Source: Chryseobacterium gambrini (GTDB taxonomy: Bacteria; Bacteroidota; Bacteroidia; Flavobacteriales; Weeksellaceae). From it: a DNA stretch of 64,000 nt. Positions 7,832 to 16,875 of this stretch are shown piece by piece; positions within the stretch are counted from its first letter, which is position 1, and the number at the start of each line of letters is the position of its first letter. Made by a program: the position numbers and the translations under genes. Location of the stretch: contig NZ_FTOV01000015.1 of the NCBI RefSeq assembly GCF_900156825.1, positions 22,921 through 86,920 on the forward strand, read 5' to 3'. The notes beneath the pieces were generated by a model. The model searched no databases, was not told the DNA's origin, and saw only the letters and a program-made list of their open reading frames with translations.

Positions 7832-9277
7832 TTATTTCTGAGGAATGTTGGCTAAAATATCTTTCAGGAAACTCCAGAATTTCTGTGCCGAAGGAATATT
7901 TGCCTTTTCATCCGGAGAGTGTGCCCCACGAATGGTCGGTCCGAAACTTACCATTTCCATTTCAGGATAATTGGCTCCAATAATTCCGCATTCCAGACCT
8001 GCGTGACAGGCTACAACATGAGGCTTTTCGCTGAATTTCTCCACGTAGATTTTTTCCATCAATTGAACGATTTCAGACCCCGGTTTTGGTTTCCATCCCG
8101 GATAAGAACCGCTGAAAACGGTATTCATTCCGGCAAGTTCAGCAACCGATTTTAACTGTTCAGCCACTGAATCTTTAGATGATTCTACAGATGATCTGGA
8201 AAGGTTTAAAATTTTTAATGCACCGTGTTTTAATTCAACTCTTGCGACGTTATTGGAAGATTCTACCAGATCTTTTACATCCGGACTCATTCTGTACACT
8301 CCGTTATGAAGACATTTCAACGTTAAAATGATTTTTTTTGAATCTGCTTCCGAAATCGCTTTCTCTGAAGTTGTCGTGTTTTCGATATTGATCTGAAGAC
8401 CGGCTTCAATGCCTGCAAATTCGTCTAAAATTTCTTTTTTAAGTCCGTTCGTCACTTCTTCGATAAATTCCTGAGCATTTCTTACAGAAGCAACAGCAAC
8501 CGCTTCTCTCGGGATAGCATTTCTCAATCCGCCTCCGTCAATAGAAATCAACTGAATGTTTTCTTTTTCCAAAGCCTTATAAAGAAGTCTTCCCAAAATA
8601 ACATTTGCATTTCCGAAGCCTTTGTGAATATCCATTCCGGAATGCCCTCCTTGTAAACCTTTTACTTCAAATCTCACGATTTGTCCGTTTGCCGCTTCAG
8701 TTTCGTAGTTTTGAGAGATCGTTACATCAATTCCTCCGGCGCAGCCGATATCAATTTCATCGTCTTCTTCGGTATCAAGATTCAGAAGGATATCTCCCGT
8801 TAACTGTCCCGGTTTAAGACCTAAAGCTCCCGTCATTCCTGTTTCTTCATCAATAGTGAAAAGTGCCTCCAAAGCAGGGTGCGGAATATCTGAACTTTCC
8901 AGAATAGACATGATTGTCGCTACTCCTAAGCCATTGTCGGCTCCTAAAGTGGTTCCTTTTGCTTTTACCCAGTCTCCATCGATTTCCATTTTGATTCCTT
9001 CTGTTTCAAAATCAAAATTTACATCATTGTTTTTTTGGCAAACCATATCCAGATGCGATTGCAAAACCACAGATTTGCGGTTTTCCATTCCTGCTGTTGC
9101 CGGTTTTTTGATGATTACATTTCCTACTTCATCAACAGTAGTTTCCAGTCCTAAGTTTTCACCAAATTCTCTGATGAACGCAATTACTTTTTCTTCTTTT
9201 TTTGAGGGTCTCGGAACCGCATTTAATTTGGAGAAATTTTTCCAGATAATCTGCGGTTCTATATTAGATAGCTCCAT
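7832..9277 (-). CDS. pepD: Aminoacyl-histidine dipeptidase (M20 family, PepD-like)
   Basis: This protein is 481 residues from the ATG at 9277; a longer open frame adds 16 hydrophobic residues that are not part of the family. The M20 two-metal signature is clear: the QSHLDMVCQK block, TLGADNGLGVA with the bridging Asp, and DEETGMTGA with the catalytic Glu, then the dimerisation domain (QGGHSGMDIHKGFGNAN) and a C-terminal metal-binding block (HAGLECGIIG, then GAHSPDE). The enzyme hydrolyses dipeptides such as Xaa-His in the cytoplasm. A TAATTTTG -7 element sits at 9293-9300. The gene is monocistronic, bounded by terminators on both sides. Confidence 0.93.
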   Translation of the reverse strand: MELSNIEPQIIWKNFSKLNAVPRPSKKEEKVIAFIREFGENLGLETTVDEVGNVIIKKPATAGMENRKSVVLQSHLDMVCQKNNDVNFDFETEGIKMEIDGDWVKAKGTTLGADNGLGVATIMSILESSDIPHPALEALFTIDEETGMTGALGLKPGQLTGDILLNLDTEEDDEIDIGCAGGIDVTISQNYETEAANGQIVRFEVKGLQGGHSGMDIHKGFGNANVILGRLLYKALEKENIQLISIDGGGLRNAIPREAVAVASVRNAQEFIEEVTNGLKKEILDEFAGIEAGLQINIENTTTSEKAISEADSKKIILTLKCLHNGVYRMSPDVKDLVESSNNVARVELKHGALKILNLSRSSVESSKDSVAEQLKSVAELAGMNTVFSGSYPGWKPKPGSEIVQLMEKIYVEKFSEKPHVVACHAGLECGIIGANYPEMEMVSFGPTIRGAHSPDEKANIPSAQKFWSFLKDILANIPQK

Positions 9278-9292
9278 GAAATTTATTTTTAT

Positions 9293-9300
9293 CAAAATTA
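9293..9300 (-). promoter_or_regulatory. Putative -7 element for pepD
   Basis: The minus-strand sequence TAATTTTG matches TAnnTTTG, 15 nt upstream of the chosen ATG (9277). It supports the internal start over the longer frame. No clear -33 element is seen. Confidence 0.4.
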
Positions 9301-9303
9301 CGA

Positions 9304-9336
9304 AATAAAAAATGCTTCCGATCATTCAGAAGCATT
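9304..9336 (-). terminator. Intrinsic terminator after the PutAbiC-like gene
   Basis: The inverted repeat AATGCTTC (9311-9318) / GAAGCATT (9329-9336) is followed on the minus strand by TTTTTTATTT. It lies 17 nt after the stop of the upstream gene. Confidence 0.75.
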
Positions 9337-9353
9337 CTTTATATCAATTTATT

Positions 9354-10124
9354 TTAATCCAATTTTCTTCTTATTGAAGTTATTAATTTATGCAGCTCTT
9401 CCGGAAGACCGTGATTACATTCACAATCTAAACAAAATTGTTGTATAAGTTCTTCATTACTTTCGTCTCTAATCCTTGTTATAATTTTGTATTCAAATAA
9501 ATGCCTTGTCAAAGTTCTTATAATTTCTTTATTATTACTTTTTGAACTTTTTAATTTTTCAAGAAGTAAATCCATAATTTGTAATATGCTTAATAATTCG
9601 GAAACACTTTGATTGTTTTTTAATTCATATTCAGAACCATGATAGTGGCATCTTATTTGGGAAAACAGGTTGAAAAAAGCATCACCTCCATAGTGAATAA
9701 CATTAAGATTTTTCACATCAATATTTTTTAAGTTATCGACAGGTAATGTTGTGAATTGGAAACTGTTGATATTATCAGTTAAGTAAGAGTATAATTGATT
9801 TAAATTATTAGTTTCATTTTCATATTCTTTTTCACTATTTTCTTTATCAATTTGCTTTTGAATTAACTCATTTGCTTTTACTTGAGCTTTTAAAGCATAA
9901 AAAACTAAAAAAGCTCCTATTAAATTAAGAAAAGGAGCAGTAATTCCCCCTATAGTATCACCAATTTGACCTGTTTCTGAAAAGTTTAATTTTTCCCAAA
10001 AAAATTCTCTTGTAAGTATAAATGGTGCTAAAAAAATTATTGCAATACCAATTCCTAAAAACCATTTAGCTTTTTCAAGTATTTCGGTGATTTCGAAATT
10101 TTTATCATCCTTTTTTTTATTCAT
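9354..10124 (-). CDS. Two-TM membrane protein resembling putative phage abortive-infection (PutAbiC) proteins
   Basis: This 256-residue protein has two predicted membrane helices (residues ~18-36 and ~57-76), separated by a short loop with the FSETGQIGDTIGGITAPFLN motif. A charged coiled-coil linker (KANELIQKQIDKENSEKEYE) and a helical cytoplasmic domain containing GGDAFFNLFSQIRCHYHG follow. This architecture and the GDxxGGxxxPFLN loop are what I know from the PutAbiC (AbiC-like) family, whose link to phage defence is by homology only. It is more AT-rich than its neighbours and stands alone with its own terminator, which fits an acquired gene. It could equally be an uncharacterised membrane protein with no defence role. 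Confidence 0.6.
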   Translation of the reverse strand: MNKKKDDKNFEITEILEKAKWFLGIGIAIIFLAPFILTREFFWEKLNFSETGQIGDTIGGITAPFLNLIGAFLVFYALKAQVKANELIQKQIDKENSEKEYENETNNLNQLYSYLTDNINSFQFTTLPVDNLKNIDVKNLNVIHYGGDAFFNLFSQIRCHYHGSEYELKNNQSVSELLSILQIMDLLLEKLKSSKSNNKEIIRTLTRHLFEYKIITRIRDESNEELIQQFCLDCECNHGLPEELHKLITSIRRKLD

Positions 10125-10165
10125 TATTGGTATTTACTTATAGAAATTACATTAATACGATTCAA

Positions 10166-10657
10166 TTAGCATCCGCATTCTCCGTAAACAGGTAGGGTAA
10201 CAACCGTTCCGTCCGGTTTTTCAATCGTAAGCGTACCTTCAAAAAGTAAAGCTTCTTCTCCTTTTATTTTTTTACCTTTTACCGAGATTTTGTAGTCGTC
10301 GCTTTCAATTTCTTTGCTCAGTTCTTCGTCTACTTCCATATCACTTGAAGAGATCAGATTCATGGCAAGTCTTTTTCCGTCCAGCTTCATGTAGGCTGTT
10401 TTTCCGGCATCATCTGCATAAATGTATTTTTCGTTTTCAAAATCCGACTTGCTTTTTGCAAAATAGCATGAGCATTCCTTAATTTCTTTTGGAAAAGGAA
10501 ATGGATCAACAACAATGCCTGTTTTCTGGGCATCTGTTTTTACAGAATCCTGAACTACCGTTACAGAATCTTTTTTTGCCGAGTCGGAAACTGTTTCTTT
10601 ATCCTTTTTGCAGGCAACCAGAAGGAAAGCCGAAAAGAAAATGATTACATATTTCAT
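10166..10657 (-). CDS. Small lipoprotein, function unknown
   Basis: This 163-residue protein has a lipoprotein signal peptide (hydrophobic h-region, lipobox LLVAC at residues 12-16), a Lys/Ser/Asp-rich linker, and a C-terminal domain with several cysteines (ECSCYF near residue 62 and GECGC at the end). The cysteine pairs could form disulphides or bind metal. I do not recognise the family. It is transcribed alone, 95 nt downstream of the HAD-like gene. Confidence 0.75.
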   Translation of the reverse strand: MKYVIIFFSAFLLVACKKDKETVSDSAKKDSVTVVQDSVKTDAQKTGIVVDPFPFPKEIKECSCYFAKSKSDFENEKYIYADDAGKTAYMKLDGKRLAMNLISSSDMEVDEELSKEIESDDYKISVKGKKIKGEEALLFEGTLTIEKPDGTVVTLPVYGECGC

Positions 10658-10752
10658 CGTGTATTATTTAATTTAACCTAAAAATTTTCGAAACTTAAAG
10701 GTATGAAAAATTTAATTTATTGATTTTTCTGATAAAGTTTGACCGTTTAAAA

Positions 10753-11211
10753 TCATTCATATATCATTCCGAATTCATCAATTTTTTTCAGAATGACATT
10801 GCTCCAGTCTCCTTCATCCGGTGAAATGATGATGGTTTTAAATCCGAATTTTTTTCCTTCCATTTCAATTCCGGCAGAATCATCAATATGAATATCAATG
10901 CCAAATTCCGGAGGAAATTTAGAGACATTTTTGCCTTTTCTTATCACTCTTCTGTCATGCAATTGCTGATTGATGATAAAATCAATCGGAATACTGTAAG
11001 ATAGAAACATCAGCTTAATTTTTAAGGTACTCCTGTAAGAATTCGTATAAATATAAATTGCATGTTTTCTGTTTCTTAATGCTTTAAACAATGCAACTGT
11101 TCCGGATCGAATCCTTTCGCATCCGATAATTTTAGCCCAAAAAGTCTCTTTTTCTAAAGGAAATCTATTGTTTGAAATAATGGTATCATCTAAATCAAAA
11201 GATATTTTCAT
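10753..11211 (-). CDS. HAD-superfamily hydrolase-like protein
   Basis: This 152-residue protein has HAD motif I at the N-terminus (SFDLDDTI, residues 4-11, nucleophile Asp6), motif II in IYTNSYR, and a late acidic motif (HIDDSAGIEMEGK). It lacks a large cap domain, as in short cytoplasmic phosphatases. The substrate cannot be deduced. It lies 27 nt downstream of the LURP-one-related gene and is probably co-transcribed with it. Confidence 0.8.
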   Translation of the reverse strand: MKISFDLDDTIISNNRFPLEKETFWAKIIGCERIRSGTVALFKALRNRKHAIYIYTNSYRSTLKIKLMFLSYSIPIDFIINQQLHDRRVIRKGKNVSKFPPEFGIDIHIDDSAGIEMEGKKFGFKTIIISPDEGDWSNVILKKIDEFGMIYE

Positions 11212-11238
11212 AGATTGAAAACTGCGGAAATTCTGAGG

Positions 11239-11844
11239 CTATCCTCTCGCTCTTTCAAGCAGCGTCATCATAAGCAATGAAAGAATGACCAGGCTTTCTT
11301 CTTCGTCATCTATATCAACCAGTCTGTCCAATTGAAATCTTCTTCCGAAGAAAGACGGCATTTTTTTCAGTTTAAAATAAGCTTTTCCATCTATTCCGGC
11401 TACGGTGTAGGAAGGATTTAAGAAATATCCGGTAAACATTCCGATCACAGGGATTTCGCTCACCATTCCGTCCAGAAACTTTGTCCATGCGTTGTCTTCT
11501 GTGATGGTAAATCTCTCTTTATCGTTACTGTCCAGAACGTTGTAAGTCGATTTCCAGAAAGAACGCATCCCTTTTCTCGCAAGTCTTCCAAAGCTTCTTC
11601 CTGTCGCTATTTCAGTTAAAGAATAAGAGGCATTAAAATCAAGCCATCGATCGGCTTTGATTCTGAAAAGTTCTTTAGACTTGCTTTCATCATTAAAAAT
11701 GATAACGTCTTCTTTCAGTTTGAACATTTTCTGACGCACATAAGCGACGTAATTTCCGTTTTTGTCTGTAATATTGAAATCACTTGCCAGTGTTGAAATT
11801 TTAAATTTAAAATCCAGTGGATAGTTTAAATTGTTAAGAACCAT
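11239..11844 (-). CDS. LURP-one-related / tubby-C-terminal-like protein
   Basis: This 201-residue protein resembles the LURP-one-related fold (tubby C-terminal / phospholipid scramblase-like barrel). The recognisable features are YPLDFKFKISTLASDFNITD, then VAYVRQKMFKLKEDVIIFND and the regularly spaced strand pairs that follow. It has no signal peptide and is probably cytoplasmic or membrane-associated. Function in bacteria is unknown. A minus-strand TATATTTG at 11880-11887 is a candidate promoter, and the HAD gene follows after 27 nt. Confidence 0.75.
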   Translation of the reverse strand: MVLNNLNYPLDFKFKISTLASDFNITDKNGNYVAYVRQKMFKLKEDVIIFNDESKSKELFRIKADRWLDFNASYSLTEIATGRSFGRLARKGMRSFWKSTYNVLDSNDKERFTITEDNAWTKFLDGMVSEIPVIGMFTGYFLNPSYTVAGIDGKAYFKLKKMPSFFGRRFQLDRLVDIDDEEESLVILSLLMMTLLERARG

Positions 11845-11879
11845 TGAGTTTTATTTTTTTAAGTTAATATTTGGATGAT

Positions 11880-11887
11880 CAAATATA
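11880..11887 (-). promoter_or_regulatory. Putative -7 element for the LURP-one/HAD pair
   Basis: The minus-strand sequence is TATATTTG, matching TAnnTTTG, 35 nt upstream of the ATG at 11844. The -33 element is not clear. Confidence 0.4.
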
Positions 11888-12022
11888 AGGTTTTTAATCT
11901 GAGCTTAGAAAACGAAACTGTGGAAAAGGATGATTATTAAAAAGATTTAAAATTTATTTTTAGACTCTTAACATAAAAACAACAGGTAGTAAACTGTCAA
12001 CAATTATCATTATTTTTGTTCT

Positions 12023-12637
12023 ATGGATTACCCGAGTAAAGTTTTAGCGAAAGCAGTGGATGAAATTGCCGGATTACCCGGTATCGGAAGAAAAACGGCT
12101 TTGCGTTTGGCATTACATTTATTGAAACAGCCCAATTCCAGAGCAACAAGTCTTGGAAATTCCCTCATTAATCTCGTGAACGAAATAAAATACTGCAAAG
12201 AATGTCACAATTTTTCAGATTTTGAGATTTGTGAGATTTGCAGCAACGAGAAGCGAAATGATGAGGTGATCTGTATTGTGGAAGATGTACGCGATGTAAT
12301 TGCTATTGAGAATACGGGAAAATACACAGGGAAATATTTAATTCTGGGGGGTAAAATCTCGCCGATGGAAGGAGTAGGACCCAATCAGCTGAACATTCCG
12401 AGCATCGAAAAAAAGCTTAATGACGGAAAGGTGAAGGAGTTTATTTTTGCTTTAAGCGCAACGATGGAAGGTGACACCACGGCATATTACATTTACAAAA
12501 AGTTTAAAAATTTTGAGGTAAACTTTTCCAGCATAGCAAGAGGAATTTCTGTAGGAGATGAGCTGGAATACGCAGATGAAATTTCTCTGGGAAGATCGAT
12601 TATGAACAGATTGCCTTATAACGAAGGAAATTCTTAA
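12023..12637 (+). CDS. recR: Recombination mediator RecR
   Basis: This 204-residue protein has the standard RecR layout: an N-terminal helix-hairpin-helix (AGLPGIGRKTALRLALHLL), a four-cysteine zinc site (C58, C61, C70, C73), a Toprim domain starting ICIVEDVRDVIAIE with the GGKISPMEGVGP loop, and the C-terminal Walker-B-like GISVGDELEYADEISLGRS. With RecO and RecF it loads RecA onto SSB-coated gapped DNA. Length is normal. The glycosylation genes start 21 nt downstream on the same strand, so recR may lead that operon, though the functions are unrelated. Confidence 0.96.
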   Translation: MDYPSKVLAKAVDEIAGLPGIGRKTALRLALHLLKQPNSRATSLGNSLINLVNEIKYCKECHNFSDFEICEICSNEKRNDEVICIVEDVRDVIAIENTGKYTGKYLILGGKISPMEGVGPNQLNIPSIEKKLNDGKVKEFIFALSATMEGDTTAYYIYKKFKNFEVNFSSIARGISVGDELEYADEISLGRSIMNRLPYNEGNS

Positions 12638-12658
12638 AAATTAAAAGAAAAATACTTC

Positions 12659-13813
12659 ATGGAAGCTGCATTTTCAAATATCCCAATATCAGAAAAACTG
12701 AAAACCTACAGTTTGGTCTGTATTTATCTTGCTGTAAATTCTCTTTTTATCATTAAATACGGAGAACAGTATAACATCCCGCTTTTGGCAGGATATTTTG
12801 TGGTATTTTTCGGGCTGACTTTCTTTTATCTGAAAATTCATTTCAAAGAATTTTTTTATAAAACGGCTTTTTTCTTGGGAATATTTTTCTTCTTCCTGTT
12901 TAGCATTTACCTGAATTACAAAGTAGATGGAAATACGCTGAATGTTGATCGCTGGTCGGCAATGGAAGTCGGGATAAAGGCTGTTTTCAATGGGCAGTAT
13001 CCTTACCATATTCCGGATCATATGGGAAGAGAATCTTCCAATCTGCCGGTTCTTATTGTTTTTGGGATGCCTTTTTACCTGCTTTTCGGAGGTGTAGGCT
13101 ATCTGCAGTCTTTTTCTTTCCTGCTTTTTGCTTATTTAATTTTTAAAATTTTTTCGGATTACAGACAGAGACTTGCGGTTTTGGTATTGCTTTTCCTTTC
13201 GCCCAGTTATTTGTGGGAAATATATGTTAAAAGTGATTTGTTTTCCAATTTTATTATCATTGTAGGATCGGTTTATTTAATTTGGGAAAAATTCATCAAA
13301 GAGAAAAAGATAAATTCTGCGGTTGTATCGTTTTTATCCGCTTTAATTTTACTCACGAGACTTTCAGCAGTTATTCCGCTGACGGTTTTATTGTTTAAAA
13401 AGTTTGTTGAATTTTCAATAAAAGAAAAACTGCGCTTTACGGCTGTTTTTTTAGTTACAGTGATTGCGGTCTGTTATATTTTCTTTCAAAACGCACCCAA
13501 TTTTGATGTTTTTTTGAAGCATAATCCTTTTGCTATTCAGGGAGCAAAACAACCTTTGATATTAAGTATTTCTTACATTGTTGCAGGCTGTATACTTTCA
13601 TTTAAAGTAAAATCTTTTTATGAAACTCTGCTTTGGTCAGGAGTTTTACTGTTTATCTGTGTTTTTGTCCCGTTTGCGATGTTTTTCGCAGAATATGGCT
13701 ATGAAAATATGATTGTTAATTCATATTTTGATATCAGTTTTTTCAATATGTCAATGCCGTTTGTAATGACCGCTTTAATTTTGAGCATTTTTAAAAATAA
13801 TATAAAAGTATAG
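12659..13813 (+). CDS. Multi-spanning membrane protein, GT-C/GT87-like glycosyltransferase candidate
   Basis: This 384-residue protein has about ten hydrophobic helices. The first extracytoplasmic loop (NVDRWSAMEVGIKAVFNGQY) carries an acidic residue next to aromatic residues, as in GT-C and GT87 polyprenyl-phosphate-sugar transferases. It probably adds a sugar from a lipid carrier on the outer face of the cytoplasmic membrane, but the donor is unknown. It is the first of four tightly packed genes; its TAG stop is directly followed by the ATG of the GT2 gene. The family call is an inference from topology, loop composition and context. Confidence 0.65.
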   Translation: MEAAFSNIPISEKLKTYSLVCIYLAVNSLFIIKYGEQYNIPLLAGYFVVFFGLTFFYLKIHFKEFFYKTAFFLGIFFFFLFSIYLNYKVDGNTLNVDRWSAMEVGIKAVFNGQYPYHIPDHMGRESSNLPVLIVFGMPFYLLFGGVGYLQSFSFLLFAYLIFKIFSDYRQRLAVLVLLFLSPSYLWEIYVKSDLFSNFIIIVGSVYLIWEKFIKEKKINSAVVSFLSALILLTRLSAVIPLTVLLFKKFVEFSIKEKLRFTAVFLVTVIAVCYIFFQNAPNFDVFLKHNPFAIQGAKQPLILSISYIVAGCILSFKVKSFYETLLWSGVLLFICVFVPFAMFFAEYGYENMIVNSYFDISFFNMSMPFVMTALILSIFKNNIKV

Positions 13814-14623
13814 ATGGTTTCCGTAATTATTCCCATGTATAATGCTGCACAATCCATTGTTTCTGCTTTGGATTCTGTGAAAAATCAGACTTTTCCACTG
13901 GAGAAATTTGAAATTATCATTGTGAATGACGGTTCCACAGACGAGAGTGCTTCTAAGGTTACGGCTTACATTAAAGATCATTCTCAGCTTAATATAACTT
14001 TATTACATCAAAAAAACGGTGGGGTTTCGAGTGCAAGAAATACAGGTTTAAGAATCGCAAAAGGAGATTATATTGCTTTGCTGGATGCCGATGACGAGTG
14101 GGATTCCGCGAAAACGGAAAAACAGATACAGTATTTTGAAAATAGTAATCTGAAAATAGATTTTCTTGCCACGGCGAGAAATAACAATAAAATTCTTTTT
14201 CCGTACCGTATAAAAAATGGTCTTGCAGAAATTACCTTTAAAAAGCTTTTGATAAGAAATGAAGCACAGCCTTCAACGGTAATGTTCCGAAGAAAAGTTC
14301 TGGAAAATACAGGCTATTTTGATGCCGAACAGCGGTATGCGGAAGATGTAAACTACTGGATGAAGGTTTCCCTGAAAAATAAAATGTACATTCTGAATGA
14401 AAGTCTGGTTCTTGTAGGCAAAGGAAAAAGAAGTTTCGGGGTTTCGGGTTTGTCTGCAAATCTTCCCGAAATGGCAAAAGGTTTTAAAAAGAATCTGAAG
14501 GAAATGTATGATTTAAAAGAAATAAACTTTATTCAATATACCACATTTAAGCTTTTTTATAAAGCAAAATATTTACTTTTGCTCCTTCGGACTTTTTATT
14601 ATAATTTAAACAGAACAAAATAA
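13814..14623 (+). CDS. Glycosyltransferase family 2 protein
   Basis: This 269-residue protein has a GT-A fold typical of GT2: VSVIIPMYNAAQSIVSALDS at the N-terminus, EIIIVNDGSTDES, then LLDADDEWD with the metal-binding DxD-type motif near residue 94, and a late YAEDVNYWMKV containing the catalytic-base ED motif. It would transfer a nucleotide-activated sugar on the cytoplasmic side. The ATG abuts the upstream stop codon with no gap, suggesting translational coupling. The acceptor is unknown; the context suggests envelope polysaccharide or protein O-glycan assembly. Confidence 0.92.
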   Translation: MVSVIIPMYNAAQSIVSALDSVKNQTFPLEKFEIIIVNDGSTDESASKVTAYIKDHSQLNITLLHQKNGGVSSARNTGLRIAKGDYIALLDADDEWDSAKTEKQIQYFENSNLKIDFLATARNNNKILFPYRIKNGLAEITFKKLLIRNEAQPSTVMFRRKVLENTGYFDAEQRYAEDVNYWMKVSLKNKMYILNESLVLVGKGKRSFGVSGLSANLPEMAKGFKKNLKEMYDLKEINFIQYTTFKLFYKAKYLLLLLRTFYYNLNRTK

Positions 14624-14641
14624 ACATTTCACAAGTATCAA

Positions 14642-15772
14642 ATGAAAATACTCATCACAGGAGGAGCCGGATTTATTGGAAGTAAGTTGTCTTTAGAACT
14701 TAAGAAGAAGGGGTATGAAGTTACGGTTCTGGATAATCTTTCTTCTCAGATTCACGGAGAAAATCCTGATGAGGATTCGCCTTTGTACAGAAATATTTTA
14801 GGGAATGTAAATTTCATTAAAGGAGATGTTGCTCATTTTGAAGACTGGGAAAAGGCGATCGAAGGGCAGGATGTTATCGTTCACTTTGCGGCAGAAACCG
14901 GTACCGGACAATCCATGTACCAGATCGAGAAATATACGGATGTGAATGTTTCCGGAACGGCAAAAATGCTGGATATTCTCGTAAATAAACCCCATCAGGT
15001 AAAAAAAGTGATTATTGCTTCTTCCAGAGCGGTTTATGGAGAAGGAAAATATCTTCATCCCGAATTGGGACTGATTTATCCAAGACCCAGAAATGTGGAA
15101 GAGATGCGAAAAGGAAATTTCGAAATTATTTATCCCGACGGGCAGATTCTTCGCGCTTTGCCAACGGATGAAGAATCTAAAATACATCCGACTTCTATCT
15201 ACGGAATTACAAAATATACACAGGAACAGATGGTAATGACTGCCTGTTCTTCCATGGGAGTTGCTCCGGTTGCGCTGAGGTTTCAGAATGTTTACGGAGA
15301 AGGACAGTCGCTTTTAAATCCTTACACGGGAATTTTATCTATTTTTTCGTCCCAGATTCTTAACGGAAATGATATTAATGTTTTTGAAGACGGAAACGAA
15401 TCCAGAGATTTCATTCATGTGGATGATGCGGTGGAAGCAACAATTCGTTGTATTGAAAATGATGCAGCGAACGGCGAAGTTTTCAACGTGGGAACTGGGG
15501 TTTCTACCGCAGTAACTACGGTAGCGGAAAATTTCAGAAAATTCTACAATGTCGATTTTGAAATTAATGTTTCCGGGCAGTTTCGTCTGGGAGACATCAG
15601 ACATAATTTTGCAGACATCAGCAAGATTAAATCAAAATTAAATTTTCAGCCGAAAATATCTTTTGAGGAAGGGATGTCTAAATTTACCCATTGGGTTCTG
15701 CAACAGAATATTCAGGATGTAAAGTTCAAAGAATCTCTGGAAGAAATGAAAGTAAAAGGACTTCTGAAATGA
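14642..15772 (+). CDS. NAD-dependent epimerase/dehydratase (extended SDR)
   Basis: This 376-residue extended short-chain dehydrogenase has an NAD-binding GGAGFIGS (residues ~7-14), a VIHFAAETGTGQS segment, a Ser in ASSRAVYGEG, and the catalytic pair Tyr187 and Lys191 in IYGITKYTQ. The insertion with PRPRNVEEMRKGNFE and the overall sequence resemble WbiB-like/dTDP-L-rhamnose 4-epimerase-type enzymes, but the substrate cannot be fixed from sequence. It would supply a nucleotide sugar to the flanking glycosyltransferases. It ends in an ATGA overlap with the next gene. Confidence 0.9.
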   Translation: MKILITGGAGFIGSKLSLELKKKGYEVTVLDNLSSQIHGENPDEDSPLYRNILGNVNFIKGDVAHFEDWEKAIEGQDVIVHFAAETGTGQSMYQIEKYTDVNVSGTAKMLDILVNKPHQVKKVIIASSRAVYGEGKYLHPELGLIYPRPRNVEEMRKGNFEIIYPDGQILRALPTDEESKIHPTSIYGITKYTQEQMVMTACSSMGVAPVALRFQNVYGEGQSLLNPYTGILSIFSSQILNGNDINVFEDGNESRDFIHVDDAVEATIRCIENDAANGEVFNVGTGVSTAVTTVAENFRKFYNVDFEINVSGQFRLGDIRHNFADISKIKSKLNFQPKISFEEGMSKFTHWVLQQNIQDVKFKESLEEMKVKGLLK

Positions 15773-16800
15773 TCAGTTTAAAAGACAAAAAAATACTTTT
15801 TCTGTCGGTTAGTTTTTTTAAATATGAAAGAGCCATAGCAAAAAGACTTTCTGAACTGGGCGCTGAAGTGGATTTTTATGATGAAAGACCTTCCAATTCC
15901 AATTTTTCAAAAGGAATTATCCGTCTTAATAAAAGATTCTACCATCTTAAAATAAACAATTATTATAACCGGATTCTTGATGAAATTAAAGACAAAAAAT
16001 ACGATTATTTTTTCCTGATAAAAGGAGAAGCCATTCCTGTTTTTTTTCTTGAAAAAATAAAGAATGATAATCCCGGAATGGAAATGATTTACTACAATTT
16101 TGATCCATTGACGGAATATCCCAATCTGATTGAAAATCTTAAATATTTCGACAAAAAGTTTACGTTTGAATACAATGATTCGGTAAAATATAACATAAGC
16201 TTCAGACCTTTGTTTTATGTTGATGAATATAAAAGTTTACAACAGTATTCTCAGAAACCGGAATATGACATTGTTTTTATCGGAAGCGCTCATACGGATC
16301 GTTATATTGTAGGAGAAAAGATCAGAGTAATGGCAGATCGGCTGAATCTGAAATCTTACTTTTATTACTATGCAATGGGAAGAATCGCATTCCGACTGAA
16401 AAAGATGATTGATAAAAACCTGAAGCAGTTTGACATTACAAAAGTAAGTTTTGATAAGCTGAATCACCATCAGATCATCGATTTTTACAGAAAGACAAAA
16501 TCTGTGCTGGATATTAATAAACCTTTCCAGAATGGCTTAACGATAAGAACCTTTGAGGTGTTGGCTTCGGGAAGAAAATTAATTACTACCAATTCGGATA
16601 TCAAAAATTATCCTTTTTACTGTCCTGAAAATATTCTGGTGATTGATCGGGAAGATATTCAGCTCAATCCTGAATTTTTTGCAACCGATTGTAAAGAAAT
16701 GAATCAGGAAATTTTATATAAGATGTCTTTGGATTCTTTTATAGACTGCCTTTTTGGGGAAGATCAGAATGATTACTGGAATTCTTTTAGAACTAATTAA
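15769..16800 (+). CDS. CgeB-like glycosyltransferase (Glyco_trans_1_2 type)
   Basis: This protein is 343 residues from the ATG at 15769, which overlaps the epimerase stop as ATGA; a longer open frame upstream lies inside the epimerase gene and is not used. The N-terminus (KILFLSVSFFKYERAIAKRL) is a Rossmann-like GT-B half, and the C-terminal part contains NGLTIRTFEVLASGRKLITT, the donor-site signature of the CgeB/Glyco_trans_1_2 group. It probably adds a sugar to the same glycan as its operon neighbours. A terminator follows the stop. Confidence 0.85.
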   Translation: MISLKDKKILFLSVSFFKYERAIAKRLSELGAEVDFYDERPSNSNFSKGIIRLNKRFYHLKINNYYNRILDEIKDKKYDYFFLIKGEAIPVFFLEKIKNDNPGMEMIYYNFDPLTEYPNLIENLKYFDKKFTFEYNDSVKYNISFRPLFYVDEYKSLQQYSQKPEYDIVFIGSAHTDRYIVGEKIRVMADRLNLKSYFYYYAMGRIAFRLKKMIDKNLKQFDITKVSFDKLNHHQIIDFYRKTKSVLDINKPFQNGLTIRTFEVLASGRKLITTNSDIKNYPFYCPENILVIDREDIQLNPEFFATDCKEMNQEILYKMSLDSFIDCLFGEDQNDYWNSFRTN

Positions 16801-16825
16801 ACTTAAATCAGTTTATCATAAAAAC

Positions 16826-16857
16826 AAAAAAGCAACTCGACAGAGTTGCTTTTTATA
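16826..16857. terminator. Bidirectional terminator, glycosylation operon / secG
   Basis: The inverted repeat AAAAAGCAACTC / GAGTTGCTTTTT with a 4-nt loop lies between two convergent genes and has T runs in both directions. Confidence 0.88.
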
Positions 16858-16875
16858 TGTAAAAATAAGATTTGC

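Noticed and set aside
8856..9308. 150-codon plus-strand open frame opposite pepD
   Set aside because: It lies antisense to the conserved M20 domain and has no family resemblance.
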